Under the pieces are notes generated by a model that was not told the DNA's origin, ran no database searches, and saw only the letters and a list, made by a program, of their open reading frames with translations. The position numbers and the translations under genes were made by a program. From NCBI RefSeq assembly GCF_030652515.1, contig NZ_JAUSAR010000011.1, positions 1 through 51,507 of the forward strand: DNA of 51,507 nucleotides. The letters are read 5' to 3'. Source of the stretch: Aquabacterium sp. GTDB lineage: Bacteria; Pseudomonadota; Gammaproteobacteria; Burkholderiales; Burkholderiaceae_C. Positions 18,408 to 28,056 of the stretch are shown in pieces (within the stretch, counting starts at the first letter, position 1; the number at the start of each line of letters is the position of its first letter).

Positions 18408-19201
18408 CATTGGGGCTTGCCTTGCCACGGTGGGGTGGTCTTGTGCAGGAAAGCGTTCACCCCGGCCTTGCCTTCGTCACTGGCCCGGATGTCGGCGATG
18501 GTGCGCGCGGTCTGGTCGCGCAGGCTGGATGAGAGCGGCACGCCGGCGGTGTCCCTGATGAGGCGCTTGCTGGCCCGGACCGCGTGCGGCCCATTGGCGA
18601 CGATGGCGTGGATCAAGCCATCGACCACCGTGTCCAGCGCATCGACCGCGCACACTTCCTGCACCAGGCCCAGAGCCTGGGCACGTTGCGCGTTCATGCG
18701 TTCGGCGGTCACGAAGTAGCGGTGCGCTGAGCGCTCACCAATGGCGCGGATCACGTAGGGGGCGATGGTGGCCGGGATCAATCCCAGCTTGACCTCGGAC
18801 AGGCAAAAGCCCGCACTGTCGACCGCCACGGCCATGTCGCAGGCCGCGACCAGGCCCACACCGCCGCCGTAGCAATCGCCCTGCACGCGCGCGATCACCG
18901 GCACCGGGCAGTTGGCGATGGCCCAGAGCATGCCGGCCAGGTGCGAGGCATCGGCATGGTTCTCGGCCCAGGAGTAGTCGGCCATGGCGCGCATCCAGTT
19001 CAGGTCGCCACCGGCGCTGAAGGCCTTGCCGTGGGCGCCCAGAACAATGGCGCGCACATTCGGATCCTGGCCGATCGATTGAAAGGCGTGGGTCAGCTCC
19101 TGGATGGTCTCATCGTTGAAGGCGTTGCGGATGTCGGGCCGGTTGAGCCAGACCTGGGCCACGTGGCCGTGGCGTTGGATGTCGAGTGTGGGCAGGTTCA
19201 T
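18407..19201 (-). CDS. liuC: Methylglutaconyl-CoA hydratase
   Basis: A 264-residue crotonase-family enzyme that hydrates 3-methylglutaconyl-CoA to HMG-CoA. Family features are AFSAGGDLNWM (first oxyanion loop), VQGDCYGGGVGLVAACDMAVA (second oxyanion glycine) and FCLSEVKLGLIPATIAPYV. Context in the liu operon separates it from general enoyl-CoA hydratases. The ATG at 19201 has AAGGAG at ideal spacing; an upstream in-frame start would overlap liuB and is not favoured. The gene begins 16 bases after liuB, and its stop overlaps the displaced liuD-like ATG. Confidence 0.93.
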   Translation of the reverse strand: MNLPTLDIQRHGHVAQVWLNRPDIRNAFNDETIQELTHAFQSIGQDPNVRAIVLGAHGKAFSAGGDLNWMRAMADYSWAENHADASHLAGMLWAIANCPVPVIARVQGDCYGGGVGLVAACDMAVAVDSAGFCLSEVKLGLIPATIAPYVIRAIGERSAHRYFVTAERMNAQRAQALGLVQEVCAVDALDTVVDGLIHAIVANGPHAVRASKRLIRDTAGVPLSSSLRDQTARTIADIRASDEGKAGVNAFLHKTTPPWQGKPQ

Positions 19202-19217
19202 GGGGTGCTCCTTGGGC

Positions 19218-20822
19218 TCACATGCGGAACACGCCAAAGCGCGTTTCGCCAATCGGCGCGTTCAGGCTGGCACTCAGGCCCAGGGACAGCACGCGCCGTG
19301 TGTCCGCCGGGCGGATCACGCCATCGTCCCACAGGCGGGCCGAGGCGTAATAGGGATGACCTTGTTGCTCGTATTGCTCGCGGATGGGGGCCTTGAAGGC
19401 GGCTTCCTCGTCCGCGCTCCACTGGCCGCCCTTGCCCTCGATGCCGTCACGTTTGACCGTGGCCAGCACGCTGGCGGCCTGCTCGCCCCCCATCACGCTG
19501 ATGCGCGCGTTGGGCCACATCCATAAAAAACGCGGGCTGTAGGCGCGGCCGCACATGCCGTAGTTGCCTGCGCCGAACGAGCCACCAATGATCACGGTGA
19601 ACTTCGGCACGGCGGCGCAAGCCACGGCGGTCACCATCTTGGCGCCCGCGCGGGCAATGCCTTCGTTCTCGTACTTGCGGCCGACCATGAAGCCGGTGAT
19701 GTTCTGCAGGAACACCAGCGGGATCTTGCGCTGGCAGCACAGCTCGATGAAGTGCGCGCCCTTGTTGGCGCTTTCAGAAAACAAGATGCCGTTGTTGGCC
19801 ACGATGCCCACCGGCATGCCGTCGATGTGGGCAAAGCCGGTGACCAGGGTATTGCCATAGCGCGGTTTGAACTCGTCGAACTCGGAATCGTCCACGATCC
19901 GGGCGATGACCTCGCGCACATCGAAGGGCTTGCGCGTGTCGGTGGGGATGATGCCGTTGAGCTCGTCGATGTCAAAGCGTGGTGGCCGCGATTCAAGGCA
20001 GGCCATCGACGGTGCCTTGCGCCAGTTGAACTGAGCCACGCTGCGGCGGGCCAGGGCCAGTGCGTGGGCATCGTCATTGGCCAGTTGGTCGGCCACGCCC
20101 GACAGGCGCGTGTGCACATCACCGCCCCCCAGGTCTTCCACGCTCACGACCTCGCCGGTGGCGGCCTTCACCAAGGGGGGGCCACCCAGGAAGATCGTGC
20201 CCTGGTTTTTGACGATGATGGCCTCGTCGCTCATGGCGGGCACGTAGGCGCCGCCTGCGGTGCACGAGCCCATCACCACGGCGATCTGCGGGATGCCTTG
20301 GGCACTCATGTTCGCCTGGTTGAAGAAGATGCGGCCGAAGTGGTCGCGGTCAGGGAAGACCTCGTCCTGATTGGGCAGGTTGGCGCCGCCGCTGTCGACC
20401 AGGTAGATGCAGGGCAGGCGGTTTTGCTGCGCGATCTCTTGCGCGCGCAGGTGCTTCTTGACCGAGATCGGGTAGTAGGTGCCGCCTTTGACGGTGGCGT
20501 CGTTGCACACGATCACGCACTCCACGCCAGAGACGCGGCCGATGCCCGCGATCACGCCCGCGCAGGGTGCGTCGTTGTTGTGCATGTTCAGGGCGGCCAG
20601 TGGGGCGATCTCCAGGAAGGGCGTGCCTGGGTCCAGCAAGAGGTCAACCCGGTCGCGGGGCAGCAGCTTGCCGCGTGCCACATGCTTGGCGCGCGGGCCC
20701 TCGCCGCCGCCCAGCGCGATGCGGGCCAGTTGCGCGTCCAGGTCGTCGATCAAGGCTTGCATGGCGTGCGCATTGGCCTTGAACTCGTCCGACCGAGGGC
20801 TGATGAGGGATTCAAAAGGCAT
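19218..20822 (-). CDS. liuB: Methylcrotonyl-CoA carboxylase, carboxyltransferase beta subunit
   Basis: A 534-residue carboxyltransferase that moves CO2 from biotin on LiuD to 3-methylcrotonyl-CoA. Characteristic segments are [22 protein letters not shown], the first oxyanion region [37 protein letters not shown], and the second half [20 protein letters not shown] with [20 protein letters not shown]. The length fits the family. It is the first structural gene of the operon, starting 3 bases after the TetR gene stop, with AGGAAA before the ATG. Confidence 0.95.
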   Translation of the reverse strand: MPFESLISPRSDEFKANAHAMQALIDDLDAQLARIALGGGEGPRAKHVARGKLLPRDRVDLLLDPGTPFLEIAPLAALNMHNNDAPCAGVIAGIGRVSGVECVIVCNDATVKGGTYYPISVKKHLRAQEIAQQNRLPCIYLVDSGGANLPNQDEVFPDRDHFGRIFFNQANMSAQGIPQIAVVMGSCTAGGAYVPAMSDEAIIVKNQGTIFLGGPPLVKAATGEVVSVEDLGGGDVHTRLSGVADQLANDDAHALALARRSVAQFNWRKAPSMACLESRPPRFDIDELNGIIPTDTRKPFDVREVIARIVDDSEFDEFKPRYGNTLVTGFAHIDGMPVGIVANNGILFSESANKGAHFIELCCQRKIPLVFLQNITGFMVGRKYENEGIARAGAKMVTAVACAAVPKFTVIIGGSFGAGNYGMCGRAYSPRFLWMWPNARISVMGGEQAASVLATVKRDGIEGKGGQWSADEEAAFKAPIREQYEQQGHPYYASARLWDDGVIRPADTRRVLSLGLSASLNAPIGETRFGVFRM

Positions 20823-20825
20823 GGT

Positions 20826-21542
20826 TCATTTCCTCGCGCGCTTCTTGGGCGCGCGTTGGCTGTCCAGTTGTTTCAAGGCCGCGCCCACTTCGTCGCGAAA
20901 GCGCGCCAGGGCATCCAGTGAGGCATCGCGCGGCATCAGAGCGCTCCAGATCAGGCCTGTCAGTTGCTCGGCCGTCTCGTCGATCGGTGGGCGCTTGTGC
21001 GAGGTGATCGAATCCCACAGCACGTGTTCCATCGAGCCATACACCAGGTCGCGCATCAGGCGCAGGGGCATGTCCTGCCGCACTTCGCCATCGGCCACGG
21101 CCTGCGCCAGGCAATCCATCAGCGGTGCGGTGTAGCGGCGTTTGCAGTCGGTGATGACCTCGGCCAACTCGGGCGCGCTGGTGCGGCCTTCGCCCAGCAC
21201 CAGGGCGCACATGCCCGAGCCATCGGCCAGCAGGGTGAACAGGTGCTGCCTGACCACGTGGCTGAGCTTGGCATGCACGCCGAGCAGGCGCGGCACCTCG
21301 CTTTCCAGTTCGGTGCTGATCTCGTCGTACCAGTCCTTGATGACCTGGATGCACAACTCGCGCTTGCCCGGAAAGTAGGTGAAGACGGTGGCCTCGGACA
21401 CGCCCGCGGCCTCGGCGATCTGGGCGGTGGTGGCGCGGTGAAAGCCCTGTTCGGAGAACACCCGGCGTGCAGCCGCCAGCAACTCCGTGACCCGGAGCTG
21501 GGACTTCACACGACGGGGGGCCACGCGTTGCAGTGCTGACAT
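20826..21542 (-). CDS. TetR-family regulator of the liu operon (LiuQ-like)
   Basis: A 238-residue TetR-type repressor. The N-terminal helix-turn-helix (about 15-62: LLAAARRVFSEQGFHRATTA, QIAEAAGVSEATVFTYFPGK) is followed by a helical ligand-binding domain. It is the first gene of the liu operon. Many proteobacteria use the MerR-type LiuR, while a TetR-type LiuQ has been proposed for betaproteobacteria, which this fits. An acyl-CoA of the pathway is a likely inducer. A perfect inverted repeat 10 bases before its ATG suggests autoregulation. The extreme C-terminus (RAPKKRARK) is basic. Confidence 0.88.
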   Translation of the reverse strand: MSALQRVAPRRVKSQLRVTELLAAARRVFSEQGFHRATTAQIAEAAGVSEATVFTYFPGKRELCIQVIKDWYDEISTELESEVPRLLGVHAKLSHVVRQHLFTLLADGSGMCALVLGEGRTSAPELAEVITDCKRRYTAPLMDCLAQAVADGEVRQDMPLRLMRDLVYGSMEHVLWDSITSHKRPPIDETAEQLTGLIWSALMPRDASLDALARFRDEVGAALKQLDSQRAPKKRARK

Positions 21543-21552
21543 GATCTGTAAG

Positions 21553-21567
21553 TTGAGTGCGACTCAA
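21553..21567. promoter_or_regulatory. Candidate TetR/LiuQ operator
   Basis: The palindrome TTGAGT-GCG-ACTCAA is perfect and lies just upstream of the regulator start. The rest of the 293-base divergent gap (to 21835) shows no second copy that I can see and no gene. The gap also contains the start region of the plus-strand indolepyruvate oxidoreductase gene, so one site could serve both directions, but it is 270 bases from that start. Confidence 0.55.
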
Positions 21568-21835
21568 TTATTGATCGATATGAAGGCGATGTGAACGCTA
21601 TTTCAAGACAAATTCCGCGTTCAGTTCTTGAGTGAAAGCCATGTGTGGCGAAATGCACCAGGGGTGAAATTCAGGCGGGTAATCCCGGGTGGTGAGTGCG
21701 ACAAGGCATCCCCAGATTGCTTTGAAGGCCAAAGATTGCGGCCTGTGATGCGGACTATTCGGCACATCAAGAGGTGACGGCCCGCGCCAAGATCTCTACA
21801 CTGGTTCTGCAGCATGTGGCTGCTTGGAGTTCGTC

Positions 21836-24800
21836 ATGAACGCTCCGCTACCCGATTCGGTCCTCAAGGCCCTGGCGTCGCTCACGCTGGATGACAAGTA
21901 CGCCATCGAACACGGGACCGCCTTCATGAGTGGCGTCCAGGCCTTGGTGCGCTTGCCCATGTTGCAGCGCACCAGAGATGTGGCGGCCGGCCTGAACACC
22001 GCCGGGTTCATCAGTGGCTACCGTGGCTCGCCTCTGGGTGGCTACGATCAGGCGCTGTGGAACGCCAAGGAGCACCTCAAGGCCCACCACGTGGTGTTCC
22101 AGCCGGGCGTGAACGAAGAGCTTGGCGCCACGGCGGTCTGGGGCACGCAGCAGCTCGATCTGTACCCGGAGCACCGGAAGTTCGATGGCGTTTTCGGCCT
22201 TTGGTATGGCAAAGGCCCCGGCGTGGATCGCTGCTCCGATGTCTTTAAGCACGCCAACATGGCGGGTACCGCCCGGCATGGCGGTGTCATTGCCGTGGCG
22301 GGTGACGACCACGTGGCCAAAAGCTCTTCGGTGGCGCATCAAAGCGACCACATCTTCAAGGCCTGTGGCCTGCCGGTGTTTTTTCCGAGCAGCGCTCAAG
22401 AAATCCTGGACCTGGGGCTGCACGCCTATGCGATGAGCCGATTTTCGGGCCTGTGGGCGGGCATGAAGGTCATCCAGGAAGTGGTCGAATCGTCCAGCAG
22501 CGTGTCGGTCGAACCCGACCGCGTGCAGATCCTCCTGCCCGAAGATTTCGCCATGCCAACTGGCGGCCTGCACATCCGTTGGCCCGACTCGCCTTTGGCG
22601 CAAGAAGCCCGGCTGATGGACTACAAGTGGTACGCCGCGCTGGCCTATGTGCGTGCCAACCGTTTGAACCGCACGGTGATCGATTCGAAGCATGCGCGCC
22701 TGGGCCTGATCGCCAGCGGCAAGGCTTACAACGACATGCGCCAGGCCCTGCACGACCTGGGCCTGGACGAAGTGACTTGCGCCCAGATCGGCATCCGGGT
22801 GCACAAAGTGGCCGTGGTCTGGCCTTTGGAAGCCAGCGCCACGCGCGAATTCGCCACCGGCCTGCAAGAGATCCTGGTGATCGAAGAAAAGCGCCAGGTC
22901 ATTGAATACCAGCTCAAGGAAGAGCTCTACAACTGGCGCGAAGACGTGCGCCCGAACGTGCTTGGCAAGTTCAACGAAACCCAGGGCGACCACAGCGGTG
23001 GCGAATGGTCCATGTCCAACCCGGCCTCCAACTGGTTGTTGCGCGCCAAGGCTGACCTGAACCCGTCGCTGATTGCCAAAGCGATCGCCCAACGCCTGGA
23101 CAAGTTGGGCATGTTGGACACCGTGGGCCGCGACCTGCGTGAGCGCATCACGCAAAGATTGGCCTTGATCGAGTCCAAGGAGCGGGCCCCCGTCGTTGTG
23201 CCCCAGGCCAACGCCGACCGCGCGCCCTGGTTCTGCAGCGGCTGCCCCCACAACACCTCCACCAAGGTGCCCGAGGGCTCGCGCGCCATGGCGGGCATCG
23301 GTTGCCACTACATGGTGGTGTGGATGGACCGCAGCACCACCACCTTCACGCAGATGGGCGGCGAGGGCGTGACCTGGATGGGCCAGGCGCCCTTCACCGA
23401 CGAGAAGCACGTGTTCGCCAACCTGGGCGATGGCACCTACTTCCACTCGGGGCTGCTGGCGGTGCGCCAAAGCATCGCCGCCAAGGTCAACATCACCTAC
23501 AAGATCCTGTTCAACGACGCCGTGGCGATGACCGGTGGCCAGCCCGTGGACGGCACCCTGCGCGTGCCCGAGATGAGCCGCGAGCTGGAGGCCGAGGGCG
23601 TGTCACGCATCGCCATCGTCACCGACGAGCCCGAGAAGTACCTGGCCGTGTCCAACCTGGCCCCCGACACGACGGTGCACCACCGCGACGACCTGGACGC
23701 TGTGCAGCGCCTGATGCGCGACGAGCCCGGCTGCAGCGTCATCATCTATGACCAGACCTGTGCCACCGAGAAGCGCCGCCGCCGCAAGCGCGGCACCATG
23801 CCAGCGGTGACCGAGCGCGTCGTCATCAACGAGCTGGTGTGCGAGGGCTGCGGTGATTGCTCCACCCAATCCAACTGCCTGAGCGTGGAGCCGGTGGACA
23901 CCGAGTTCGGCCGCAAGCGCCACATCAATCAGAGCACCTGCAACCACGACATGTCCTGCGTCAAGGGCTTTTGCCCCAGCTTCGTGACGGTGACCGGTGG
24001 CCAGCTCAAATCACCGGCCAAAAGCCTGCAACGCGTCGATCCTTTCACCTTGCCCGGCTTGCCTGAGCCAGAGATTCCGACTGCGCACGAGGCCTACGGC
24101 ATCATCGTCGCGGGCATCGGTGGCACGGGCGTCATCACCATTGGGCAATTGCTCGGCGTGGCCGCGCACATCGAAGGCAAGGGCATCGTCACGCAGGATT
24201 CGGCGGGCCTGGCGCAGAAGGGCGGCGCCACCTGGAGCCACATCCAGATCGCCGACAGCATGGACGCGATCCACACCACGCGCGTGCCCACCGCGGCGGC
24301 CGACCTCGTGATCGGCTGCGACCCCATCGTCACCGCCAATGCCAGCACCCTGGCCACCATGAACGCCCAGCGCACGCGCGTGGCGCTCAACACCCACGGC
24401 ACGCCCACGGCCGCCTTTGTGCGTGACACCAACTGGCAGTTTCCGGCGGGGCATTGCGATGATGTCATTGGCCAGGCCGCCGTGCCGGGCCAGGTCTCAA
24501 GGTTGGACGCCAACCAATTGGCCACGCAACTGCTGGGCGACACGATTTACGCCAACCCTTTGATGCTGGGCTACGCCTGGCAGAAAGGCTGGGTGCCCTT
24601 GAGCCGAGCCGCGTTGCTGCGCGCCATCGAGCTGAATGCCGTGCAGGTGGAGAACAACAAGGCGGCCTTTGAATGGGGCTGCCGGGCCGCCCATGACTTG
24701 GCGGCGGTGCAGTCGCTGGCCCTGCCAGCCCAGCCCGTGCAGATCATCCGCAAGACGGCCACCAACCTGGAAGCGTTGATCCAGTCTCGCGTTGAGTTTC

Positions 24801-25393
24801 TGGCTGACTACCAAAACGCCAGCTATGCCGATGACTACCTGGCCTTCGTCAACCGTGTGCGCGCCGCCGAGCAGAAACTGGGATCGACCAAGCTGACGGA
24901 TGCCGTCGCGCGCCAACTCTTCAAACTCATGGCCTACAAAGATGAGTACGAAGTCGCACGCCTGCTGACAGATCGTCGCTTTCACGACAAAGTGGCCCGG
25001 GAGTTCGAAGGAGACTACAAGCTCTCCTACCACCTGGCGCCACCGTTCATGGGCAGAACAGATTCCCAAGGCTTGGCCGTCAAGCAGCGCTTCGGCCCCT
25101 GGATGAGCCTGGCCTTCAGGGCCCTGGCCCCCTTCAAGTTCTTGCGCGGCACCATGTTCGATCCATTTGGCCGCACCCAGGAGCGCCTGGCCGAGCGCGC
25201 CTGGATTGCACGGTATCGCCAGGGCATCGAGTCGCGTCTGACCGAGCTGTGCAAGGACAATCTCGAACCAGCGTTGGCCCTGGCCCGTGTTCCCGAAGAC
25301 ATCAAGGGCTACGGTCACATCAAGCAAGCGAGCATGGACAAGGCCCTGGCCCGGTGGGACCAGTTGACGCAGCAGGCCAGGGGAGAAGGCTGA
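21836..25393 (+). CDS. Indolepyruvate ferredoxin oxidoreductase family protein (fused subunits)
   Basis: A 1185-residue protein joining the alpha and beta subunits of 2-oxoacid:ferredoxin oxidoreductase. The N-terminal pyrimidine-binding part (GFISGYRGSPLGGYDQAL) is followed by a TPP-binding part (CSGCPHNTS, GIGCHYMVVWMD, TGGQPVDGTL). A cysteine cluster CEGCGDCSTQSNC with further Cys then suggests an iron-sulfur site. The gamma domain (GIGGTGVITIGQLLG) precedes a long C-terminal helical extension typical of aerobic proteobacterial members. It should oxidatively decarboxylate aryl pyruvates to acyl-CoA. GGAG six bases before the ATG supports this start over an upstream TTG. It is divergent from the liu operon. 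Confidence 0.92.
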   Translation: MNAPLPDSVLKALASLTLDDKYAIEHGTAFMSGVQALVRLPMLQRTRDVAAGLNTAGFISGYRGSPLGGYDQALWNAKEHLKAHHVVFQPGVNEELGATAVWGTQQLDLYPEHRKFDGVFGLWYGKGPGVDRCSDVFKHANMAGTARHGGVIAVAGDDHVAKSSSVAHQSDHIFKACGLPVFFPSSAQEILDLGLHAYAMSRFSGLWAGMKVIQEVVESSSSVSVEPDRVQILLPEDFAMPTGGLHIRWPDSPLAQEARLMDYKWYAALAYVRANRLNRTVIDSKHARLGLIASGKAYNDMRQALHDLGLDEVTCAQIGIRVHKVAVVWPLEASATREFATGLQEILVIEEKRQVIEYQLKEELYNWREDVRPNVLGKFNETQGDHSGGEWSMSNPASNWLLRAKADLNPSLIAKAIAQRLDKLGMLDTVGRDLRERITQRLALIESKERAPVVVPQANADRAPWFCSGCPHNTSTKVPEGSRAMAGIGCHYMVVWMDRSTTTFTQMGGEGVTWMGQAPFTDEKHVFANLGDGTYFHSGLLAVRQSIAAKVNITYKILFNDAVAMTGGQPVDGTLRVPEMSRELEAEGVSRIAIVTDEPEKYLAVSNLAPDTTVHHRDDLDAVQRLMRDEPGCSVIIYDQTCATEKRRRRKRGTMPAVTERVVINELVCEGCGDCSTQSNCLSVEPVDTEFGRKRHINQSTCNHDMSCVKGFCPSFVTVTGGQLKSPAKSLQRVDPFTLPGLPEPEIPTAHEAYGIIVAGIGGTGVITIGQLLGVAAHIEGKGIVTQDSAGLAQKGGATWSHIQIADSMDAIHTTRVPTAAADLVIGCDPIVTANASTLATMNAQRTRVALNTHGTPTAAFVRDTNWQFPAGHCDDVIGQAAVPGQVSRLDANQLATQLLGDTIYANPLMLGYAWQKGWVPLSRAALLRAIELNAVQVENNKAAFEWGCRAAHDLAAVQSLALPAQPVQIIRKTATNLEALIQSRVEFLADYQNASYADDYLAFVNRVRAAEQKLGSTKLTDAVARQLFKLMAYKDEYEVARLLTDRRFHDKVAREFEGDYKLSYHLAPPFMGRTDSQGLAVKQRFGPWMSLAFRALAPFKFLRGTMFDPFGRTQERLAERAWIARYRQGIESRLTELCKDNLEPALALARVPEDIKGYGHIKQASMDKALARWDQLTQQARGEG

Positions 25394-25394
25394 T

Positions 25395-26534
25395 TTGATC
25401 CAACGACTCCTGGCGGTGCTGCTGAGCACCGATTCCAAGCAGCGGGTGCGAATCATCCGTTCCCTCATGGCCGCCAATGTCTATGTGCTGTGCATGGGCA
25501 TCATGGGCTTCGCCTCGCAGCAGGGGCTGATGCGCGCCGACGAAGCCGGCCTGCTGTCCGGGCTCATCCTGTTGAACGTGGTGGTCTGGTACGGCCTCTT
25601 GCGCAGCGGTTTGAACCAGCGCTTTGCCGAGCCCTCGCTGACCCTGCCGCAAATCCTGGCGGCCCTGACCTGGATCGTGGCCGCTTATGCCATCACCGGG
25701 GTCTTTCATGGCGCCACGATGATGCTGCTCACGCTGGTGCTGGTCTTTGGCATCTTCAACCTCCATGCCCGCGATGCCAAGATCGCGGGCGCCTATGCCG
25801 TGGTCCTGACGGGCATCGTCATGGTCTATAAAACGGTGACCGACGCGGTGGGCTACCCGGTGGCGCTGGAATCGGTGCACTTTGCCCTGGTGGTGTCCTC
25901 CGTGCCCACCATCTCGGTGTTGACCGCGCAACTCAGCAACCTGCGCACCCGGCTGCGCACCAAGCAGGAAGAGCTGACGCAGGCCCTGGACCGCATCCAG
26001 GTGCTGGCCACGCGCGATGAGCTGACCGGCCTTTACAACCGCCGCCACATGATGTCGGTGCTGGACGAGCACCAGCGGCGCCTGTCGCGCTCGTCGGGCC
26101 ACGACTTCTGCCTGGCGATCCTCGACCTGGACTTCTTCAAGCAGATCAACGACACGCATGGCCACAACGTGGGCGACGAGGTGCTGCGCAACTTTGCCAG
26201 CCACGCGGCCGCCATGACGCGCGAGACCGATGTGCTGGCCCGCTGGGGTGGCGAGGAGTTCATGCTGGTGCTGGTGGGCACCACCGCCCAGGACGCCGAG
26301 CGTGGCATCCAGCGGCTGAGGGACTCTTTGCGGAACGTGACCATGGCCAAGGACCACCTGGCCTTGCATCCCTCGTTTTCTGCCGGTTTGAGCGCCTACC
26401 AACCTGGCGAAAACCTGGCGGCCTGCATCGAACGGGCCGACAAGGCGCTCTACAGTGCCAAGCAGGGCGGCCGAAACCGCACCGTGATCTGGTCGGATGT
26501 CGTGCCCTCCAAGTCGTCCACAATGGAGGGATGA
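25395..26534 (+). CDS. Membrane-bound diguanylate cyclase (GGDEF), paralogue of the 11740 gene
   Basis: A 379-residue protein with a TTG start preceded by GGAGAAGG and two bases after the preceding stop. About six membrane helices (VYVLCMGIMGFASQQ to VPTISVLTAQL) form the same uncharacterised sensory domain as in the protein at 11740. The linker and a GGDEF domain follow, with GGEEF near residue 285 and the inhibitory-site RETD five residues ahead. Both are compatible with active, feedback-controlled c-di-GMP synthesis. Its stop overlaps the start of the next gene (ATGA), coupling it to a predicted outer-membrane protein. Confidence 0.88.
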   Translation: MIQRLLAVLLSTDSKQRVRIIRSLMAANVYVLCMGIMGFASQQGLMRADEAGLLSGLILLNVVVWYGLLRSGLNQRFAEPSLTLPQILAALTWIVAAYAITGVFHGATMMLLTLVLVFGIFNLHARDAKIAGAYAVVLTGIVMVYKTVTDAVGYPVALESVHFALVVSSVPTISVLTAQLSNLRTRLRTKQEELTQALDRIQVLATRDELTGLYNRRHMMSVLDEHQRRLSRSSGHDFCLAILDLDFFKQINDTHGHNVGDEVLRNFASHAAAMTRETDVLARWGGEEFMLVLVGTTAQDAERGIQRLRDSLRNVTMAKDHLALHPSFSAGLSAYQPGENLAACIERADKALYSAKQGGRNRTVIWSDVVPSKSSTMEG

Positions 26535-28039
26535 CTCAAAAAATCAGCCTTTTGGGGCTTGGTGTGCTGTGCCTGTTGGGCATCGGGGGGGCACAGGCTC
26601 AATCCAAACCATCGGATGGCGCGCGCGCCTTGTCGGTCTCTACCCGCCTGGGTTTCGAGACCATCACCTTGCCGGGTGACGAGGCCATGGGCCTGCTGGG
26701 GGGCAGCTACCTGATGGCGTTTGCCCCCGGTTGGTTGGGTGGCCCGGCGGTGTACGGCGCCGCCACGGGGCACCGAGGCGGCTTCTTTGTCGGCGGGGCC
26801 GAGCTGGCCTACCGGCTCCCTCTGGCCAGCCGGGTGCGGTTGGAGCTGGGGCTGTTCGCGGGCGGTGGTGGTGGCGGTGGCGCGCCGGTGGGCGGCGGCC
26901 TGATGCTGCGCCCGCACCTTGACCTGTTGTGGCGCTTGAGCGGGGTCACCAATGGGCCTGGTGTGTGGGCGGGCCTGTCTGCATCCAGCGTGCGTTTTCC
27001 CAATGGCGACATCCGCTCCAACCAGGCTGGCCTGGTGTTGGCGGTGGATGGCGACTTTGTCTACACCTTGCCCTCCGCCGTGGGCAAAAGCTCCTCGATC
27101 TGGGCCCGTGGCGGCATGGGTTTTGACCGCATCAGCATCGTGGGCGCGGTCGATGAGCCGCGTGGTGACGGTCGCCAGCAGCGCATTGGTTTGGCGGGTT
27201 TTCGCCTGGACCATTGGCTGCACCCGAATGTCTACTGGGGCTTGGAGGCGGCCGGGGCGGCTGGCGGCGGCGCTGGGGGGTATGCCGAGGTCCTGGCCAA
27301 CCTGGGGTTTGAGCAGCCCATCAAAGGCACACCCTTGGCCGTTGGTGCCCGGGCGGCACTGGGCCTGGGCGGCGGCGGCGCTGTGCCCACCGATGGCGGC
27401 CTGCTGGCCAAAGCGGGTGTTTCCGTCAGTTGGCACCTCAGTCGAGATTTTTTCGTGTCACTGGAAGGCGGGGCCGTGACCGCGCCGCAGGGCTCGTTCC
27501 GGGCGCGTTACGCGCAAGCCTCGATCGGGTGGGACCTGGACCACCCTTCCAACGCCCCCGCCGCCCTGGGCCGCCTGTCGTCCCGCTCCTGGATCGAGGG
27601 CATGGAATGGAATCTGGCCCTGGAGCACGTGGATGGTGCGGCGCGAAAAAATGGTCCCGACAAATCCATGCAGTCAGTGGGGTTGGTGTTGCGCCGCTCT
27701 CTGACCGAACTTCTTTACTTAACGGGACAGGCCCACAGTGCGTTCAACGGCGACGCGGGCGCGTATTCTGTGGGCTTGGTGGGCGCGGGCGTGCAATCAC
27801 CGGTTTTTGTCGACAAATGGTCGGTGGGGGCTGAATTGCTCGCCGGTGCTGCAGGTGGTGGTGGGATTGACACCGATGGCGGTGCCGTCGTGCAGCCCAT
27901 GCTCCGCTTGAATTTGGACTTGGGCCCCCAAAGTAGGGCCCACTTGGGCGTCGGTCGCATTCGCGCTTTGAAAGGCAAGCTCGACAGTCCTGTGGTTGAA
28001 TTGGCTTGGGGCCTGGCTTTTGGTGTGCCGACCCGTTGA
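26531..28039 (+). CDS. Glycine-rich predicted outer-membrane protein, unknown function
   Basis: A 502-residue protein with a clear signal peptide (MTQKISLLGLGVLCLLGIGG, AQAQ). The mature part is rich in Gly and Ala and alternates short amphipathic strands, with repeated AGVSVSWHL-, SIGWDLDH- and SVGLVGAG-like segments and an aromatic-poor C-terminal ELAWGLAFGVPTR. This suggests a beta-barrel or a beta-rich surface protein. Poly-glycine runs (GGGGGGGAPVGGG; GAAGGGAGG) sit between strands. I do not recognise the family. The ATGA overlap with the upstream diguanylate cyclase gene indicates joint translation, so it may be under c-di-GMP-linked control; that is inference. Confidence 0.7.
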   Translation: MTQKISLLGLGVLCLLGIGGAQAQSKPSDGARALSVSTRLGFETITLPGDEAMGLLGGSYLMAFAPGWLGGPAVYGAATGHRGGFFVGGAELAYRLPLASRVRLELGLFAGGGGGGGAPVGGGLMLRPHLDLLWRLSGVTNGPGVWAGLSASSVRFPNGDIRSNQAGLVLAVDGDFVYTLPSAVGKSSSIWARGGMGFDRISIVGAVDEPRGDGRQQRIGLAGFRLDHWLHPNVYWGLEAAGAAGGGAGGYAEVLANLGFEQPIKGTPLAVGARAALGLGGGGAVPTDGGLLAKAGVSVSWHLSRDFFVSLEGGAVTAPQGSFRARYAQASIGWDLDHPSNAPAALGRLSSRSWIEGMEWNLALEHVDGAARKNGPDKSMQSVGLVLRRSLTELLYLTGQAHSAFNGDAGAYSVGLVGAGVQSPVFVDKWSVGAELLAGAAGGGGIDTDGGAVVQPMLRLNLDLGPQSRAHLGVGRIRALKGKLDSPVVELAWGLAFGVPTR

Positions 28040-28056
28040 ATTTTTGGAGCGTTGAA

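Noticed and set aside
21848..23470. A 540-codon frame antisense to the indolepyruvate oxidoreductase
   Set aside because: Same reason; the plus-strand protein has clear family motifs.
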